DNA from: an uncultured Lachnospiraceae bacterium
GTDB taxonomy: Bacteria; Bacillota; Clostridia; Lachnospirales; Lachnospiraceae
Length of the DNA stretch: 64,000 nt
Direction: 5' to 3'
Assembly: GCA_947175055.1 (NCBI GenBank)
Contig: CAMWLJ010000001.1
Span: 1-64,000, forward strand
This document shows positions 8,401 to 16,654 of this stretch, piece by piece; positions within the stretch are counted from its first letter, which is position 1; each line of letters opens with the position of its first letter. Below the pieces are notes generated by a model that was given only the letters and a program-made list of their open reading frames with translations, did no database searches and was not told the DNA's origin. The position numbers and the translations under genes were made by a program.

Positions 8401-11400
8401 TGATGGTCGATGAATCTGACCAACTATCTTCCATGTCTAAAGCAATATCTCAAATGTCAGAAACACTTGCGGCTAAGGCAGAAAATGGATTTGCTAGTGC
8501 AGATATCTTATCTGGATTTGATGCAGAAATAAAAAGTATGGACTCATGGGATGAATTCCAATCTATACTTGGTAGTACCACTTCTTCATATCAGCAGTGT
8601 GAAGATGCCGCCAAGAATCTAGCAAACGAATGGATGAGCAGCGGTAACTTCCTGTCACAATTAACGGAACAGAACCGCACTTATTACCAGACTCAGTTAG
8701 AGTCTATGGGTGTTGCTAATGCAGAAGAAGTTATAACTGCAGCACTTACACAAAAAGAGTTAGAATTAGTTGCCGCAAAACAATATCTGGCACAGACATC
8801 TGAGGAACTTGCGAATGCTACAGCCTCAGAAATAGCACAATTTGGTGCGGAACAAGTTGCCGCAGATACATGTTCTCAAGAGTTAGCACTCTTCTATCTC
8901 AAAAAGGCTCTCATCAATCAAGCGACCATCACAACAGCAGACGATTGTTCTAATATCCTTGTATTAGCAAAAGCAGCTGACATTGGTGTCGAACATTTAG
9001 AACGGCTCAATACACTAATGAATCTGATCACACAGAGAGATTCTGCACATGCAAGAGGTGATGCCCGTGTTGTTTCAGAATTGAATCGTGCGATCAGTGA
9101 ATTTTCTAATGAAGTAGTAAGTGACTTAGATCTTGACGACATAAAGGTAGATTTTGCAGGTATTGGTAATTCAGCCAGATCCGCCGCCAAAGAGACAAAA
9201 AAAGAAGTAGACGTCATGGCGGAACTCAATTCCGAGATGGATAAGTTACAGTCTGCCTATAAGTCCTTATGCGACATCCGTGACACCTACAATAAATACG
9301 GTAAGATCACTGTAGACCAGTATCAGGAACTCACGGACATGGGGTTCAACTTCCTTGCCAATCTCGTAGATGAGAACGGTGAACTGGGACTCAATGCGAG
9401 TGCCTTTGAGAGGCTGTCCCATGCAAAGATGCAGGAACTGCAGATCCAGATGGCGCGCAATGCAGTCGATACCATCAACGGGCTAAAGACTGAGACAGAA
9501 GCGGTGGAATACCTCACCTATGCGAATGAGAACCTGCGGGATGCTGCCCTCAGTGCCGCAGAAGCCATGATGGAAGAAGCCAGGATCGCCGCATGGAAAC
9601 GCGGGGAACAGCAGGGACTCGCCGCTGACCAGATCGTGCAGGGATATGAAGCTTCCAAGATGCTCGCTTCCAAGGTGGACTTCACCTTTGACCCGAGTGA
9701 AGCGGAAAAGGCGGCTAAGGAAGACAAGACCGACGAACTCCTTGACGCATATAACAATGAAAAGAAACTGTTAGAACACCTCCTTGCCATGGATCAGATC
9801 AGCAAGCAGGAATACTATGACAGGCTCCTAGCCCTCGTCTACAGATATTTTGACGGGGACGAAGAGCATAAAGACCAGGTATGGGATGTGGAAGAATCCT
9901 ACCACGATTACCTTGAATCCATCAAGGAGACTTACAACTGGATAGAGGTCTTCCTGAACGCACTGGCTAAGAAGACATCTGCTCTCATTGATAAGGCAGA
10001 GAAGTTCATCTCATGGTCAAAGAAGAACGCCATGATCAACCGCGCTGTCAGAGCGACCGACAGGGAGATCAAAGGCCAGACCAACGCCTATGCTTATTAT
10101 GCAGAACAGGCGCGTAAAGTAAAGCTACCAAATGAATATATCAGCAAGATACAGAACGGCACCCTTACCATGGAGGACATGCAGAATGAGAAGCTGTCCG
10201 GTAAGATCGAGAAGTATCAGGAGTGGTATGACAAGATGACAGAATGTCAGGACGCAGTATCCGCTCTCTACGACCAGGAACGCGACCTGATCAAACAGAA
10301 ACTCGACAACGTATTAGATCATTATGACAGCCTCGACAGCTACATGTCTTCCATCGTCTCTAAGATGGACAGCTTCATCTCCCTGATGGATGACATGGGC
10401 AAGCGTTCCTCTCTCACCGACCTGCTGGAACAGTTTGCCGCTGCCAATGAACAGCTGTCACACTTCCAGTCGAAGACAGAAGATATATCCGTAGAGACAG
10501 AAAAAGACCGTTTTGACAGTTCTAAGAAAGTAGCAGAAGCCAAGGAAAGAGATAAGCAGGAAACCATCGATGAGCTGAACAGGCAGAAAGAAGCCCTCAC
10601 ATCCGTACAGGATACAGGCACTTATAAGAAGCTGCTCAAAGAGATCGAAAAGGCAGGAGCCGCCTATGACAAGCAGTATGAGAAGTTATGGGCTATCGAT
10701 CCGGAGAAAGACCCGGACGGTAAGAAATGGGATGCGGCACAGAAGAAACTGGATAAACTCGGCGATAAGCTGAGCGACCTTGTCAATAAGAAAGATGAAC
10801 TCCTTGCCAATGCCACAGCAGATAACATAGTGGAGTATGCAAAAGTCTATGATGCTTATATGAAGCTCTACAATAAACAGCTGTCGTTAGAGGAAAAGGG
10901 AAAGGAACTATCCCAGAAGGATCAGGACAGGATGGAAGCCCTGTTCGACCAGATGCTGGAGATGGATGACTATAGACGGAACGCCATCAAAGAGCTGGAA
11001 GAACAGATCGGGAGACTGGATGGCTCCGTAGCTGACGATACGGAAGCAGAAAAGATAAGAGAACAGTTATCTGACATCGGTTCCGGCGTAAAGGACTCCG
11101 CCACCTATAAGAACCTTGAAAAGGACATAGAGGCGGTACAGGCAAAGATAGACAGGTTCTGGGAGACCCACGACGAAGCGACCGATGCACAGCAGAGACA
11201 GCTGGATAAATGGGAAGCACAGCTGGAAGCTTATTACAAAAAGCAAGACCAGCTAGAAGAAAATGCCACTGCCAGTACGATCGGACAGTACGCCAAGATC
11301 TACGATGCATGGAAGAAACTGCAGGATAAGATCGACGCTGGCAAGGTGCTGTCCACAAAAGAATGGAAGGCGTACAATGAGTATGAAGACCAGCTGGAGC

Positions 11401-13802
11401 AGTTCACCGAGGAACGCGCCTCTGCCGAAAAGGATCTGTACGACCAGCTGGAAAAGGCGTTAAACCCTGGCGATAAGATAGCGGTCATCGAACGGGAATA
11501 CGAAGAAGCCGCAGAAGGCATCTATGAGAGTTACCAGAGACAGATCGACGACATCAAGAAGTCCATGACCGATTCCCAGCAGTATAAAGACCTGCTGGCA
11601 AAGACACAGAACCTGGAGGACATCCGGGACACGAAAGGGCTGACCGCAAAGCAGGAGGCACAGTTACAGAAGTATAAGGCAGAATTAGAAGCATTGGAAA
11701 AAGGTGCCACAGGTGATAACATCTCCGCTTACATGAAGACATGGGAAAAGTGGTACGCATTACAGCAGAAGCTTGACAGCGGTAAGAAGTTATCCGCTAA
11801 GGACGCAGCCGACTATGATACATTGAAGGCACAGTTAGATGCATGGGACAAGGAGAAGCAGACCCAGATCAGCGACCTGCTCTCCCTCATGGAGGATGAC
11901 CTTGAAAAACTGCGTGAGAAGAATACGGAGAACATAGCGGAAGCAGAATCAGAGATCAACAGCTACTACGCTAACATCTACGGCCTTGCAAAGAAGATCG
12001 CCGAGTACAACATAACAGCATTAGAAGAACAACTCTCTTACCTTGACGCCTATATCAATTACTATAAGGAACTGGTATCACTGTATGACAGCTTTTCTGG
12101 GGATAAGCTATCAAAGCTGCTGACTGACCTTGATGAGGATGTCACGACTGGACAGACAGAGATCTATGAGAAATATCTGGAGACATTGGAAAAGAAATAT
12201 GACGCTACCCTCTCCCAGATCAACGAATACAGGCAGCTGATAGAGGCTGTCGATACAAATGATTTCCAGGGATCCATGGACTTGTTCCAGAAAGCCATGG
12301 ATGATTATAAGGCAGCTGGCAATACCGAGATGGCTGAAAAACTAAAAGCCGTCCTCGATGTGCTCAATGAACGCGCTGTCGATGCTGACAATTGGGAAGA
12401 ATATGCTGACCTCTGGCTGAACGAATGGGAACAGGCTCTCGCAGACGGCAAAGCGGAACTGATCGGTACAGCCGGTGCCATACAGGAAGTCAATGATGCG
12501 CTCCGTGCGATAAGGTTCTCTGACATCACGGATGCACTGGAAGAACTGACAGAGGCCAACGAGATCCTGTCTTCTATGGAAGGGCTGATACAAGAGAAAT
12601 GGCTGTACGATAAGGACGGCATCACGGAATACGGACGCGCAAAAGCTGCGCTGTTAGTATCCCAGCTCGAAAATGCCCAGACGGCGGCTGAACAGTATCT
12701 GGAACTGTACGATAAGATCATCGATAATAAAGATACCTATGCATCTGAAAAGGCCTATAAAGAAGCCCTTAACGAAGCGATGAAGAACTACTACGCTTCC
12801 CTGAATGATGCAGCTTCTCTCGAAGAGAGCATCATGGATCTCATGAAGAAGTCCCAGGAACAGGAATTATCCAAGCTAAAGGATGTCATAGCGGCGCGTA
12901 AGGATGCCCTGCAGAAGAAGAAAGAGTACTACGATTACGGTAAGAAGGTGGCCGATTCCCAGAAAGAGATCGACAGCATCAAAGCCCAGATAGACGCACT
13001 GGAGAACCTGTCCGATGCTACGGATGCTGCTACCAAAGCAAAGCTGGCACAGTTAAAAGCTGACCTGGAAGAAAAAGAAGAGGCTCTAAAAGAAACAAAG
13101 GATGAACATACTTACAGCCTGCAGATAGACGCGCTGGATGAACTGGCAGACACCCTCACGGATGCGCTGGATGATTCCACAAAGTCTGTCGAAGAGGTCA
13201 TGAAGGATTATCAGGAAACTGTCGAGACTACAAAAGATATGTGCAAGGAATCGATAGACAGTGTCAATGAGACCATGGATAAGATCACCGCGTTCTATAA
13301 GAACATGGGTATGTCCATTGACGGGATCGATATCACGCTAGATAGTAAAAGCAGTCTCGGGAGTGAAGTGTTAGAGACATCCATCGGCCGCACTGAGACT
13401 AAGAGTGATATAGTAGAGACGATAAATGAGACCACGGAAGCCGTGATGGATATCGATAAGATGATAGCTGACGGTGAGCTGACACTGGCACCAGATAATC
13501 TGATCTTTGCAGCCAACGGGAAGACCTATGAGATGCCGGATTGGAACAGTTTGGTTAAGCCATACTTTGATGTAGAGAAGATGTTCCCCGCTGAATTCTT
13601 AAAGCAACAACAGCAGGTGGTGAATCAGCCGGTAGTCATTGAGAATCATTTCGACAGTCTAATCAATGTAGAAGGCAGTGTTGATAAGAACTTTGCTAAT
13701 GAGTGGAAGAAAGATGTGAATAAAATGTATGATGATTTTATAAGCAGAATGAGATATGAAGCCAGGTTATCTGGGGGAAGGCCTATCCGATTCATCAGCT
13801 AA
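5469..13802 (+). CDS. Giant TP901-type phage tail tape-measure protein
   Basis: The product is 2777 residues from GTG 5469, or about 2880 if joined to the preceding frame. Residues 70-430 carry the TP901 tape-measure core (ARELDKSLTDLSRVNEG, VTTFSRAGYNLADSEILADAA, ASALLDLIAGKNRSNQ). One hydrophobic segment lies at about 585-613. From about residue 1370 on it is almost entirely charged coiled coil, with three related units of about 160 residues. The C-terminus (VVIENHFDSLINVEGSVDKNFANEW...) resembles typical tape-measure ends. By the usual 1.5 angstrom per residue it would span some 0.4 micrometre, far beyond a common siphophage tail. No tail-tip, fibre or lysis gene follows, so its role outside a virion must be considered. 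Base composition rises in GC after about 8.2 kb, suggesting a mosaic gene. GTG 5469 itself has only a weak upstream ribosome-binding site. Confidence 0.85.
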   Translation: MNDIKLLAQQNSKLFKDTDMSIKYNSLLDNAEMARNSVELSSLRTQLGSLRSELKVTGNAGLTFGDSLKKSLSKVMELFGNFNVVMQFKQQLKNAWIEARELDKSLTDLSRVNEGITRSGFPDYLDRVIDKTKQLSVAVKDYIDSVTTFSRAGYNLADSEILADAAVQLEKVGDMSAVDASKALLAGLQGYSEIDGYGMDQLTEKAQALNDKIDKIGNTASISQKEVAQGIQTVGSVMSDANTSVDEFIALLGAGNRAVQDSDKVALAIRTSALRIRGCTADLQEMGEETDSVVESTSKLAEKIKGLTNINGSGGVKILETDGETFRSIFDIYNDISKVYDKMSDKDASALLDLIAGKNRSNQISAILQNMSEANTLLESSLNAAGTASEEYQIYLNSAEAASERFGVAMTESYNSIINGETVKGLTNAGTAVLDFANSWNVLEGTARGFLTLGILKGITTLTIAIKNSSLQISNYGKALNAVKDISIYAQGTEKYTNAMNALKSSCINLTDAQLKQVLANRNLEKSQLIEILQLDELKKEQTQARLAQLGLIQTTETQTVAQGAATASTFSLKAAMTGLGASIKAAWMANPIGITIMGISTAIGVATSAMSKYKQQLEETRQKNIESATTASENADKLKDLYSEYNRLASIQDRTTSEEEAFKAAVENITVALGDKAGVLKNLTAGTDEYTEALKEATKAELEDQYVSAKIGAKAAEDVLKDAAYSSWDGSHITIQKNEQMTGVKEHMAALEAVKGILSEYEDIGQNGVEWEPVNWDSDHNDMNAVVEYYNALIEARNKLATADNADFLMSSDIYEDINTTINDLSESVESYTEQQYNALKLNYEWQNGIPSTKAEFEAMEDSILSVSGAGEAFQAILKGYLTEDFSDLVTDIGNVSDAVSVVSAQVENINTTFDQAWADSFTSENDKVRELGDTLLGLAEKGRLTTDAFELADSTVGGYFKNLGISADEAVSKINMMVDESDQLSSMSKAISQMSETLAAKAENGFASADILSGFDAEIKSMDSWDEFQSILGSTTSSYQQCEDAAKNLANEWMSSGNFLSQLTEQNRTYYQTQLESMGVANAEEVITAALTQKELELVAAKQYLAQTSEELANATASEIAQFGAEQVAADTCSQELALFYLKKALINQATITTADDCSNILVLAKAADIGVEHLERLNTLMNLITQRDSAHARGDARVVSELNRAISEFSNEVVSDLDLDDIKVDFAGIGNSARSAAKETKKEVDVMAELNSEMDKLQSAYKSLCDIRDTYNKYGKITVDQYQELTDMGFNFLANLVDENGELGLNASAFERLSHAKMQELQIQMARNAVDTINGLKTETEAVEYLTYANENLRDAALSAAEAMMEEARIAAWKRGEQQGLAADQIVQGYEASKMLASKVDFTFDPSEAEKAAKEDKTDELLDAYNNEKKLLEHLLAMDQISKQEYYDRLLALVYRYFDGDEEHKDQVWDVEESYHDYLESIKETYNWIEVFLNALAKKTSALIDKAEKFISWSKKNAMINRAVRATDREIKGQTNAYAYYAEQARKVKLPNEYISKIQNGTLTMEDMQNEKLSGKIEKYQEWYDKMTECQDAVSALYDQERDLIKQKLDNVLDHYDSLDSYMSSIVSKMDSFISLMDDMGKRSSLTDLLEQFAAANEQLSHFQSKTEDISVETEKDRFDSSKKVAEAKERDKQETIDELNRQKEALTSVQDTGTYKKLLKEIEKAGAAYDKQYEKLWAIDPEKDPDGKKWDAAQKKLDKLGDKLSDLVNKKDELLANATADNIVEYAKVYDAYMKLYNKQLSLEEKGKELSQKDQDRMEALFDQMLEMDDYRRNAIKELEEQIGRLDGSVADDTEAEKIREQLSDIGSGVKDSATYKNLEKDIEAVQAKIDRFWETHDEATDAQQRQLDKWEAQLEAYYKKQDQLEENATASTIGQYAKIYDAWKKLQDKIDAGKVLSTKEWKAYNEYEDQLEQFTEERASAEKDLYDQLEKALNPGDKIAVIEREYEEAAEGIYESYQRQIDDIKKSMTDSQQYKDLLAKTQNLEDIRDTKGLTAKQEAQLQKYKAELEALEKGATGDNISAYMKTWEKWYALQQKLDSGKKLSAKDAADYDTLKAQLDAWDKEKQTQISDLLSLMEDDLEKLREKNTENIAEAESEINSYYANIYGLAKKIAEYNITALEEQLSYLDAYINYYKELVSLYDSFSGDKLSKLLTDLDEDVTTGQTEIYEKYLETLEKKYDATLSQINEYRQLIEAVDTNDFQGSMDLFQKAMDDYKAAGNTEMAEKLKAVLDVLNERAVDADNWEEYADLWLNEWEQALADGKAELIGTAGAIQEVNDALRAIRFSDITDALEELTEANEILSSMEGLIQEKWLYDKDGITEYGRAKAALLVSQLENAQTAAEQYLELYDKIIDNKDTYASEKAYKEALNEAMKNYYASLNDAASLEESIMDLMKKSQEQELSKLKDVIAARKDALQKKKEYYDYGKKVADSQKEIDSIKAQIDALENLSDATDAATKAKLAQLKADLEEKEEALKETKDEHTYSLQIDALDELADTLTDALDDSTKSVEEVMKDYQETVETTKDMCKESIDSVNETMDKITAFYKNMGMSIDGIDITLDSKSSLGSEVLETSIGRTETKSDIVETINETTEAVMDIDKMIADGELTLAPDNLIFAANGKTYEMPDWNSLVKPYFDVEKMFPAEFLKQQQQVVNQPVVIENHFDSLINVEGSVDKNFANEWKKDVNKMYDDFISRMRYEARLSGGRPIRFIS
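10600..12000 (+). repeat. Three tandem about-160-residue coiled-coil repeats inside the tape-measure gene
   Basis: Units begin near 10605 (SVQDTGTYKKLLKEI), 11083 (GVKDSATYKNLEKDI) and 11560 (SMTDSQQYKDLLAK), spaced about 480 bases apart. Each then has a similar order of blocks: DxxxxxxxKYxxxLxxLxKK, an NATADNI/NATASTI/GATGDNI box followed by YAKxYDAWxKL, and L(S/T)xK. Divergence is high, so the duplication is old. Such repeats change the length of a tape-measure rod in whole units. Confidence 0.75.
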
Positions 13803-13808
13803 AGTGAT

Positions 13809-13841
13809 ACCGCACTCTGAGATATGGGTGCGGTTTATATT
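13809..13841 (+). terminator. Terminator after the tape-measure gene
   Basis: ACCGCAC at 13809-13815 pairs with GTGCGGT at 13828-13834, followed by a T-rich tail. It begins 7 bases after the stop codon. Confidence 0.75.
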
Positions 13842-13898
13842 TGTGGTCTGTTGCCACATTTTATATAAGTAATGACCAGAAAGTAGAGGGAACTAATT

Positions 13899-14561
13899 AT
13901 GCCATTAAATATAAATATTGGAGACTATATCGAATATACAGATGAAAACGACACATATCGTTTCTTTAAGGGTGATAAAGTGACATGCTGTACCAAAGAA
14001 AAGAAATATACAGGCATTATCGATTTTATCGGAAATTATCGGGAGACAGAGGAAACAGGATATGAGAGTGCCATTTATTTAGATACCTCTGAGAGTAAGA
14101 CAAGCCGTTCAGGTAAGATCATCAAACTTAAAGATATAACATCGATTTATAAGAATCCATTTTATCATAATATTAATCTGCTCAATGAAGAACAGAAAGT
14201 GGTGGATATGTTTATGGACATAGGTTTAAGCAAAGAGAAAGCTGAGTCAGCATATAACAGGATGAAAGATGCGGTCATTTATTATAATATCCCGGTTGTC
14301 AAAGCGGCTGCTTATGCGATGAAGGCGATCCGATATTTGAATGATAATAGGATGAGCGATGACAGAGAGGTCAAGAAGAATAGACTTGCAGAATATGTAA
14401 AAGAGTGTTCAGATGTGGCAGTAAAAGAATATTTCAGGATGCTTGATATATACATAAAAACGCTTGAGCAAGACAGTGAGGAGGCTTTATTATATATATC
14501 GGATATCCTTGATATTGTATCAAAGTGTTGGGGTGACCTAATGGAACAGAATAATGGATAA
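13899..14561 (+). CDS. Unknown 220-residue element protein with N-terminal beta-rich domain
   Basis: I do not recognise the family. Residues 1-85 (NINIGDYIEYTDENDTYRFFKGDKV...YTGIIDFIGNY...SGKIIKLKDITSIYKNP) look like a small beta-barrel of SH3 or KOW type. Residues 95-220 are helical; MFMDIGLSKEKAESAYNRMKDAV at about 105 is reminiscent of a UBA-like three-helix unit. AGAGGGAACTAATT precedes the ATG. The gene lies between the tape-measure terminator and the integrase and is AT-rich like the polymerase-like gene. A partner or regulator of the element is possible, but no function can be given. Confidence 0.55.
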   Translation: MPLNINIGDYIEYTDENDTYRFFKGDKVTCCTKEKKYTGIIDFIGNYRETEETGYESAIYLDTSESKTSRSGKIIKLKDITSIYKNPFYHNINLLNEEQKVVDMFMDIGLSKEKAESAYNRMKDAVIYYNIPVVKAAAYAMKAIRYLNDNRMSDDREVKKNRLAEYVKECSDVAVKEYFRMLDIYIKTLEQDSEEALLYISDILDIVSKCWGDLMEQNNG

Positions 14562-14732
14562 TAGGTTGGGATATTTGAGAAAAAGATAAACTATCTCATA
14601 GGGATTGAACAAAATAATATGATAACTGCAAACAAAGCCGATGTGAATCTGTCAAGGTGATTTGCCGACACGGGTTCCTTATATTGATTGGATGATAAAT
14701 AATGAGAAAATTGAATATTGGATTGCTCATCA

Positions 14733-14769
14733 GGTGCTGTTGTGACTTTGGTCATAACAGTACCTTTTT
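14733..14769 (+). terminator. Strong terminator before the integrase
   Basis: GGTGCTGTTGTGAC and GTCATAACAGTACC form a 14-pair stem (two G-T pairs) with a TTTG loop and five T residues. It isolates the integrase from upstream transcription. Confidence 0.85.
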
Positions 14770-14819
14770 AAATAAATTTTATGTGAATTGGAGTGTGATC
14801 TATTATAAGAGAGAATAAT

Positions 14820-16184
14820 TTGCAGGACTTATTGAAATATATAGCAGAAAACGATATGATTGATTTAACATATGTGCAAGAACAAGTTAAAATGAAGAAA
14901 AGAGAGGAGATATTAAAACGACATCAATATTCAATATGGCATAGTGATAAAGAGGATGTATGGTATAGTTATTTGCCAGATAGTAGTAAAGCGAATAATC
15001 GAAAGAAGATCAAGAGAAAAAGGAAGAGGGATCTAGAAGATGCGATCTATGACTTCTATTTGTCTGTGCAAAGTGAATCACAAGAAACTGAACGCTTAAA
15101 AGATTATTCTATAGAAAGCATGTTTTTTGAATTTATGGCACATAAGGCAAATGAGGTTAATAGTGGTACGATTAAGAGAATGATGGCAGATTGGACAAGA
15201 TTTTATGAGCCGGAGAAAGAATTTATTACCATGTCTATAAGAAATCTTACTAAAATTAATGTTGATGATTTCTTTAATGCAGTATTAGGAAAACATGATT
15301 TAAAAAAGAAAGCCTTCTATAATATGTGTGGTATCTTAAAGCAAACATTAGAATATGCAGTTGATGCTGAATATATAGAGAAAAATCCTTACCGCATTAA
15401 GGTAAATAAGAAAAAGTTTGTTAGCAGTAGTAAAAAGCCGAGTGCAAAAGAAGTTTTTCAGACTGATGAAAAGAAAATGCTTCTTAAAGAAATGGAGAGA
15501 AGATTGAGAAACAATCCATCTAATACTGCGCCGCTGGCGGTCATGCTTGATTTTGAATTGGGGACGAGAAAAGGAGAGATCCTTGCGATCTGTAAATCTG
15601 ATATTATGGATGAGCGGATTCATATACATAGACAGCTTGTAGAAGAATTTGATACAAGTGATCTCAATAATATGAAGAGCAAAGGATTTCAAGTTGTGGA
15701 TTATACCAAGTCAGCAGATGGCGATAGGTGGTTGCCTTTGACAGAACAGGCAAAAAGGATTATCAAGAGGATTGAGGTAATTAACGAGGAATATGGTCAT
15801 CAATATAAAGATTTCTTATTTGTTAGGGAGGGTAGGTGTCTTACACCGGACGCCGTGGATACACAGATAAAAAGAGGATGTGAGTATATAGGTATTCCGG
15901 TAAAGACAATGCACAAAATCAGAAAAACTTATGCGTCAACTTTACTGCATAACGGTGTTAATCTGAGCATTGTGAAAGACATGTTAGGTCATGCAGATGA
16001 GTCAACAACTTTAAGGCACTACATCTATAATATTGAGGATAGTACAGAAACAGATAATAAGGTGTTAAATGCATTAGACCCACAAAATGATACTAAAAGT
16101 GACCAAAGTGACCAAAATGTCATCCAATTTGCAAAAATAAAAAGAGCCAAAAACATTGAAAAATCAACGCTTTCAGCCCTCTAA
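14820..16184 (+). CDS. int: Tyrosine site-specific recombinase (phage/ICE integrase)
   Basis: The enzyme cuts and rejoins DNA to integrate and excise the element. It has 454 residues, the usual length with an N-terminal arm-binding region, a central SAM-like core-binding domain (about 95-195) and a C-terminal catalytic domain. Catalytic residues are all visible: Arg250 in GTRKGE, His365 and Arg368 in HKIR, His391 in LGHAD and nucleophile Tyr401 in LRHY. The start is TTG 14820 after AAGAGAGAATAA; no better start lies upstream because of stops. The gene ends six bases from the 3' end of the tRNA-Leu gene on the other strand, the standard layout for integration into a tRNA gene. The functional call is firm; the exact start is not. 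Confidence 0.92.
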   Translation: MQDLLKYIAENDMIDLTYVQEQVKMKKREEILKRHQYSIWHSDKEDVWYSYLPDSSKANNRKKIKRKRKRDLEDAIYDFYLSVQSESQETERLKDYSIESMFFEFMAHKANEVNSGTIKRMMADWTRFYEPEKEFITMSIRNLTKINVDDFFNAVLGKHDLKKKAFYNMCGILKQTLEYAVDAEYIEKNPYRIKVNKKKFVSSSKKPSAKEVFQTDEKKMLLKEMERRLRNNPSNTAPLAVMLDFELGTRKGEILAICKSDIMDERIHIHRQLVEEFDTSDLNNMKSKGFQVVDYTKSADGDRWLPLTEQAKRIIKRIEVINEEYGHQYKDFLFVREGRCLTPDAVDTQIKRGCEYIGIPVKTMHKIRKTYASTLLHNGVNLSIVKDMLGHADESTTLRHYIYNIEDSTETDNKVLNALDPQNDTKSDQSDQNVIQFAKIKRAKNIEKSTLSAL

Positions 16185-16190
16185 GACTAC

Positions 16191-16215
16191 TGCGGAAGAT
16201 GGGACTTGAACCCAC
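16191..16215. other. Predicted attachment-site core at the tRNA-Leu 3' end
   Basis: Integrases of this kind use the 3' part of a tRNA gene, which is restored on insertion. The tRNA 3' end faces the integrase gene at a distance of six bases. The second copy of the core should lie left of base 1; I found none inside the window. Confidence 0.5.
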
Positions 16216-16274
16216 ACGATGTAACCATCACAAGATCCTTAGTCTTGCTCGTCTGCCAGTTCCGACACTTCCGC
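16191..16274 (-). tRNA. tRNA-Leu (anticodon AAG)
   Basis: The 84-base gene has a 7-bp acceptor GCGGAAG / CTTCCGC plus discriminator A, a long variable arm and a T arm with GTTCAAGTCC. The anticodon stem CAAGA / TCTTG encloses CTAAGGA, giving anticodon AAG. CCA is not encoded. Its 3' end is the presumed target of the integrated element, so the present 3' bases may come from the element. Confidence 0.9.
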
Positions 16275-16354
16275 CTGCGCTCACAACGCAAATAATATAT
16301 TACTATCAAGTTTTTAAAAAGTCAATACATATTTCTAAATTTAACAAAAAATAT

Positions 16355-16375
16355 GTAACAGTCCAGCCATAAAAT
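16355..16375. mobile_element. Relict end of the MITE found at 51,607
   Basis: GTAACAGTCCAGCC followed by ATAAAAT matches the right end of the MITE, read inward (GTAACAGTTCAGCC then ATGAAAT), with two differences. No partner end or target duplication was found nearby, so this is a decayed fragment or a chance match. Confidence 0.4.
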
Positions 16376-16414
16376 CTTTTCGGAGATTTTTTTTGAAAAA
16401 TTTTGAAAATAGTA

Positions 16415-16443
16415 TTGACATTCTACTTAAAAGGATATAGAAT
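16415..16443 (+). promoter_or_regulatory. Sigma-A promoter of tRNA-Leu(CAG)
   Basis: TTGACA at 16415-16420, a 17-base spacer and TAGAAT at 16438-16443 lie 12 bases before the mature tRNA start. Confidence 0.8.
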
Positions 16444-16454
16444 AACATTTGTTC

Positions 16455-16538
16455 GCAGGAATGGCGGAATTGGCAGACGCGCACGGTTCAGGTCCGTGTG
16501 GTAGCAATACCATGAGAGTTCAAGTCTCTTTTCCTGCA
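16455..16538 (+). tRNA. tRNA-Leu (anticodon CAG)
   Basis: The 84-base gene has acceptor GCAGGAA / TTCCTGC plus discriminator A, D loop GGAATTGGCAGAC, long variable arm and T arm GTTCAAGTC. The anticodon stem CACGG / CCGTG encloses TTCAGGT, giving CAG. CCA is not encoded. Confidence 0.95.
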
Positions 16539-16543
16539 TATAT

Positions 16544-16588
16544 AACGCGAAATCGAACTGAATCAGTTCCGGTTTCGCGTTTTTTTTG
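16544..16588 (+). terminator. Terminator of the tRNA-Leu(CAG) unit
   Basis: AACGCGAAA and TTTCGCGTT pair, with an inner GAACTG / AGTTC stem and AATC loop, followed by eight T residues. Confidence 0.9.
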
Positions 16589-16654
16589 TGATTTTGCATG
16601 GTATCAATCTATATAATAGAGCGTCTTAACACATTATTGTCGCAGATATTTTTG

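Noticed and set aside
1..16190. Second attachment-site copy inside the window
   Set aside because: I found no repeat of the tRNA-Leu 3' end sequence left of the integrase; the left end must be outside.
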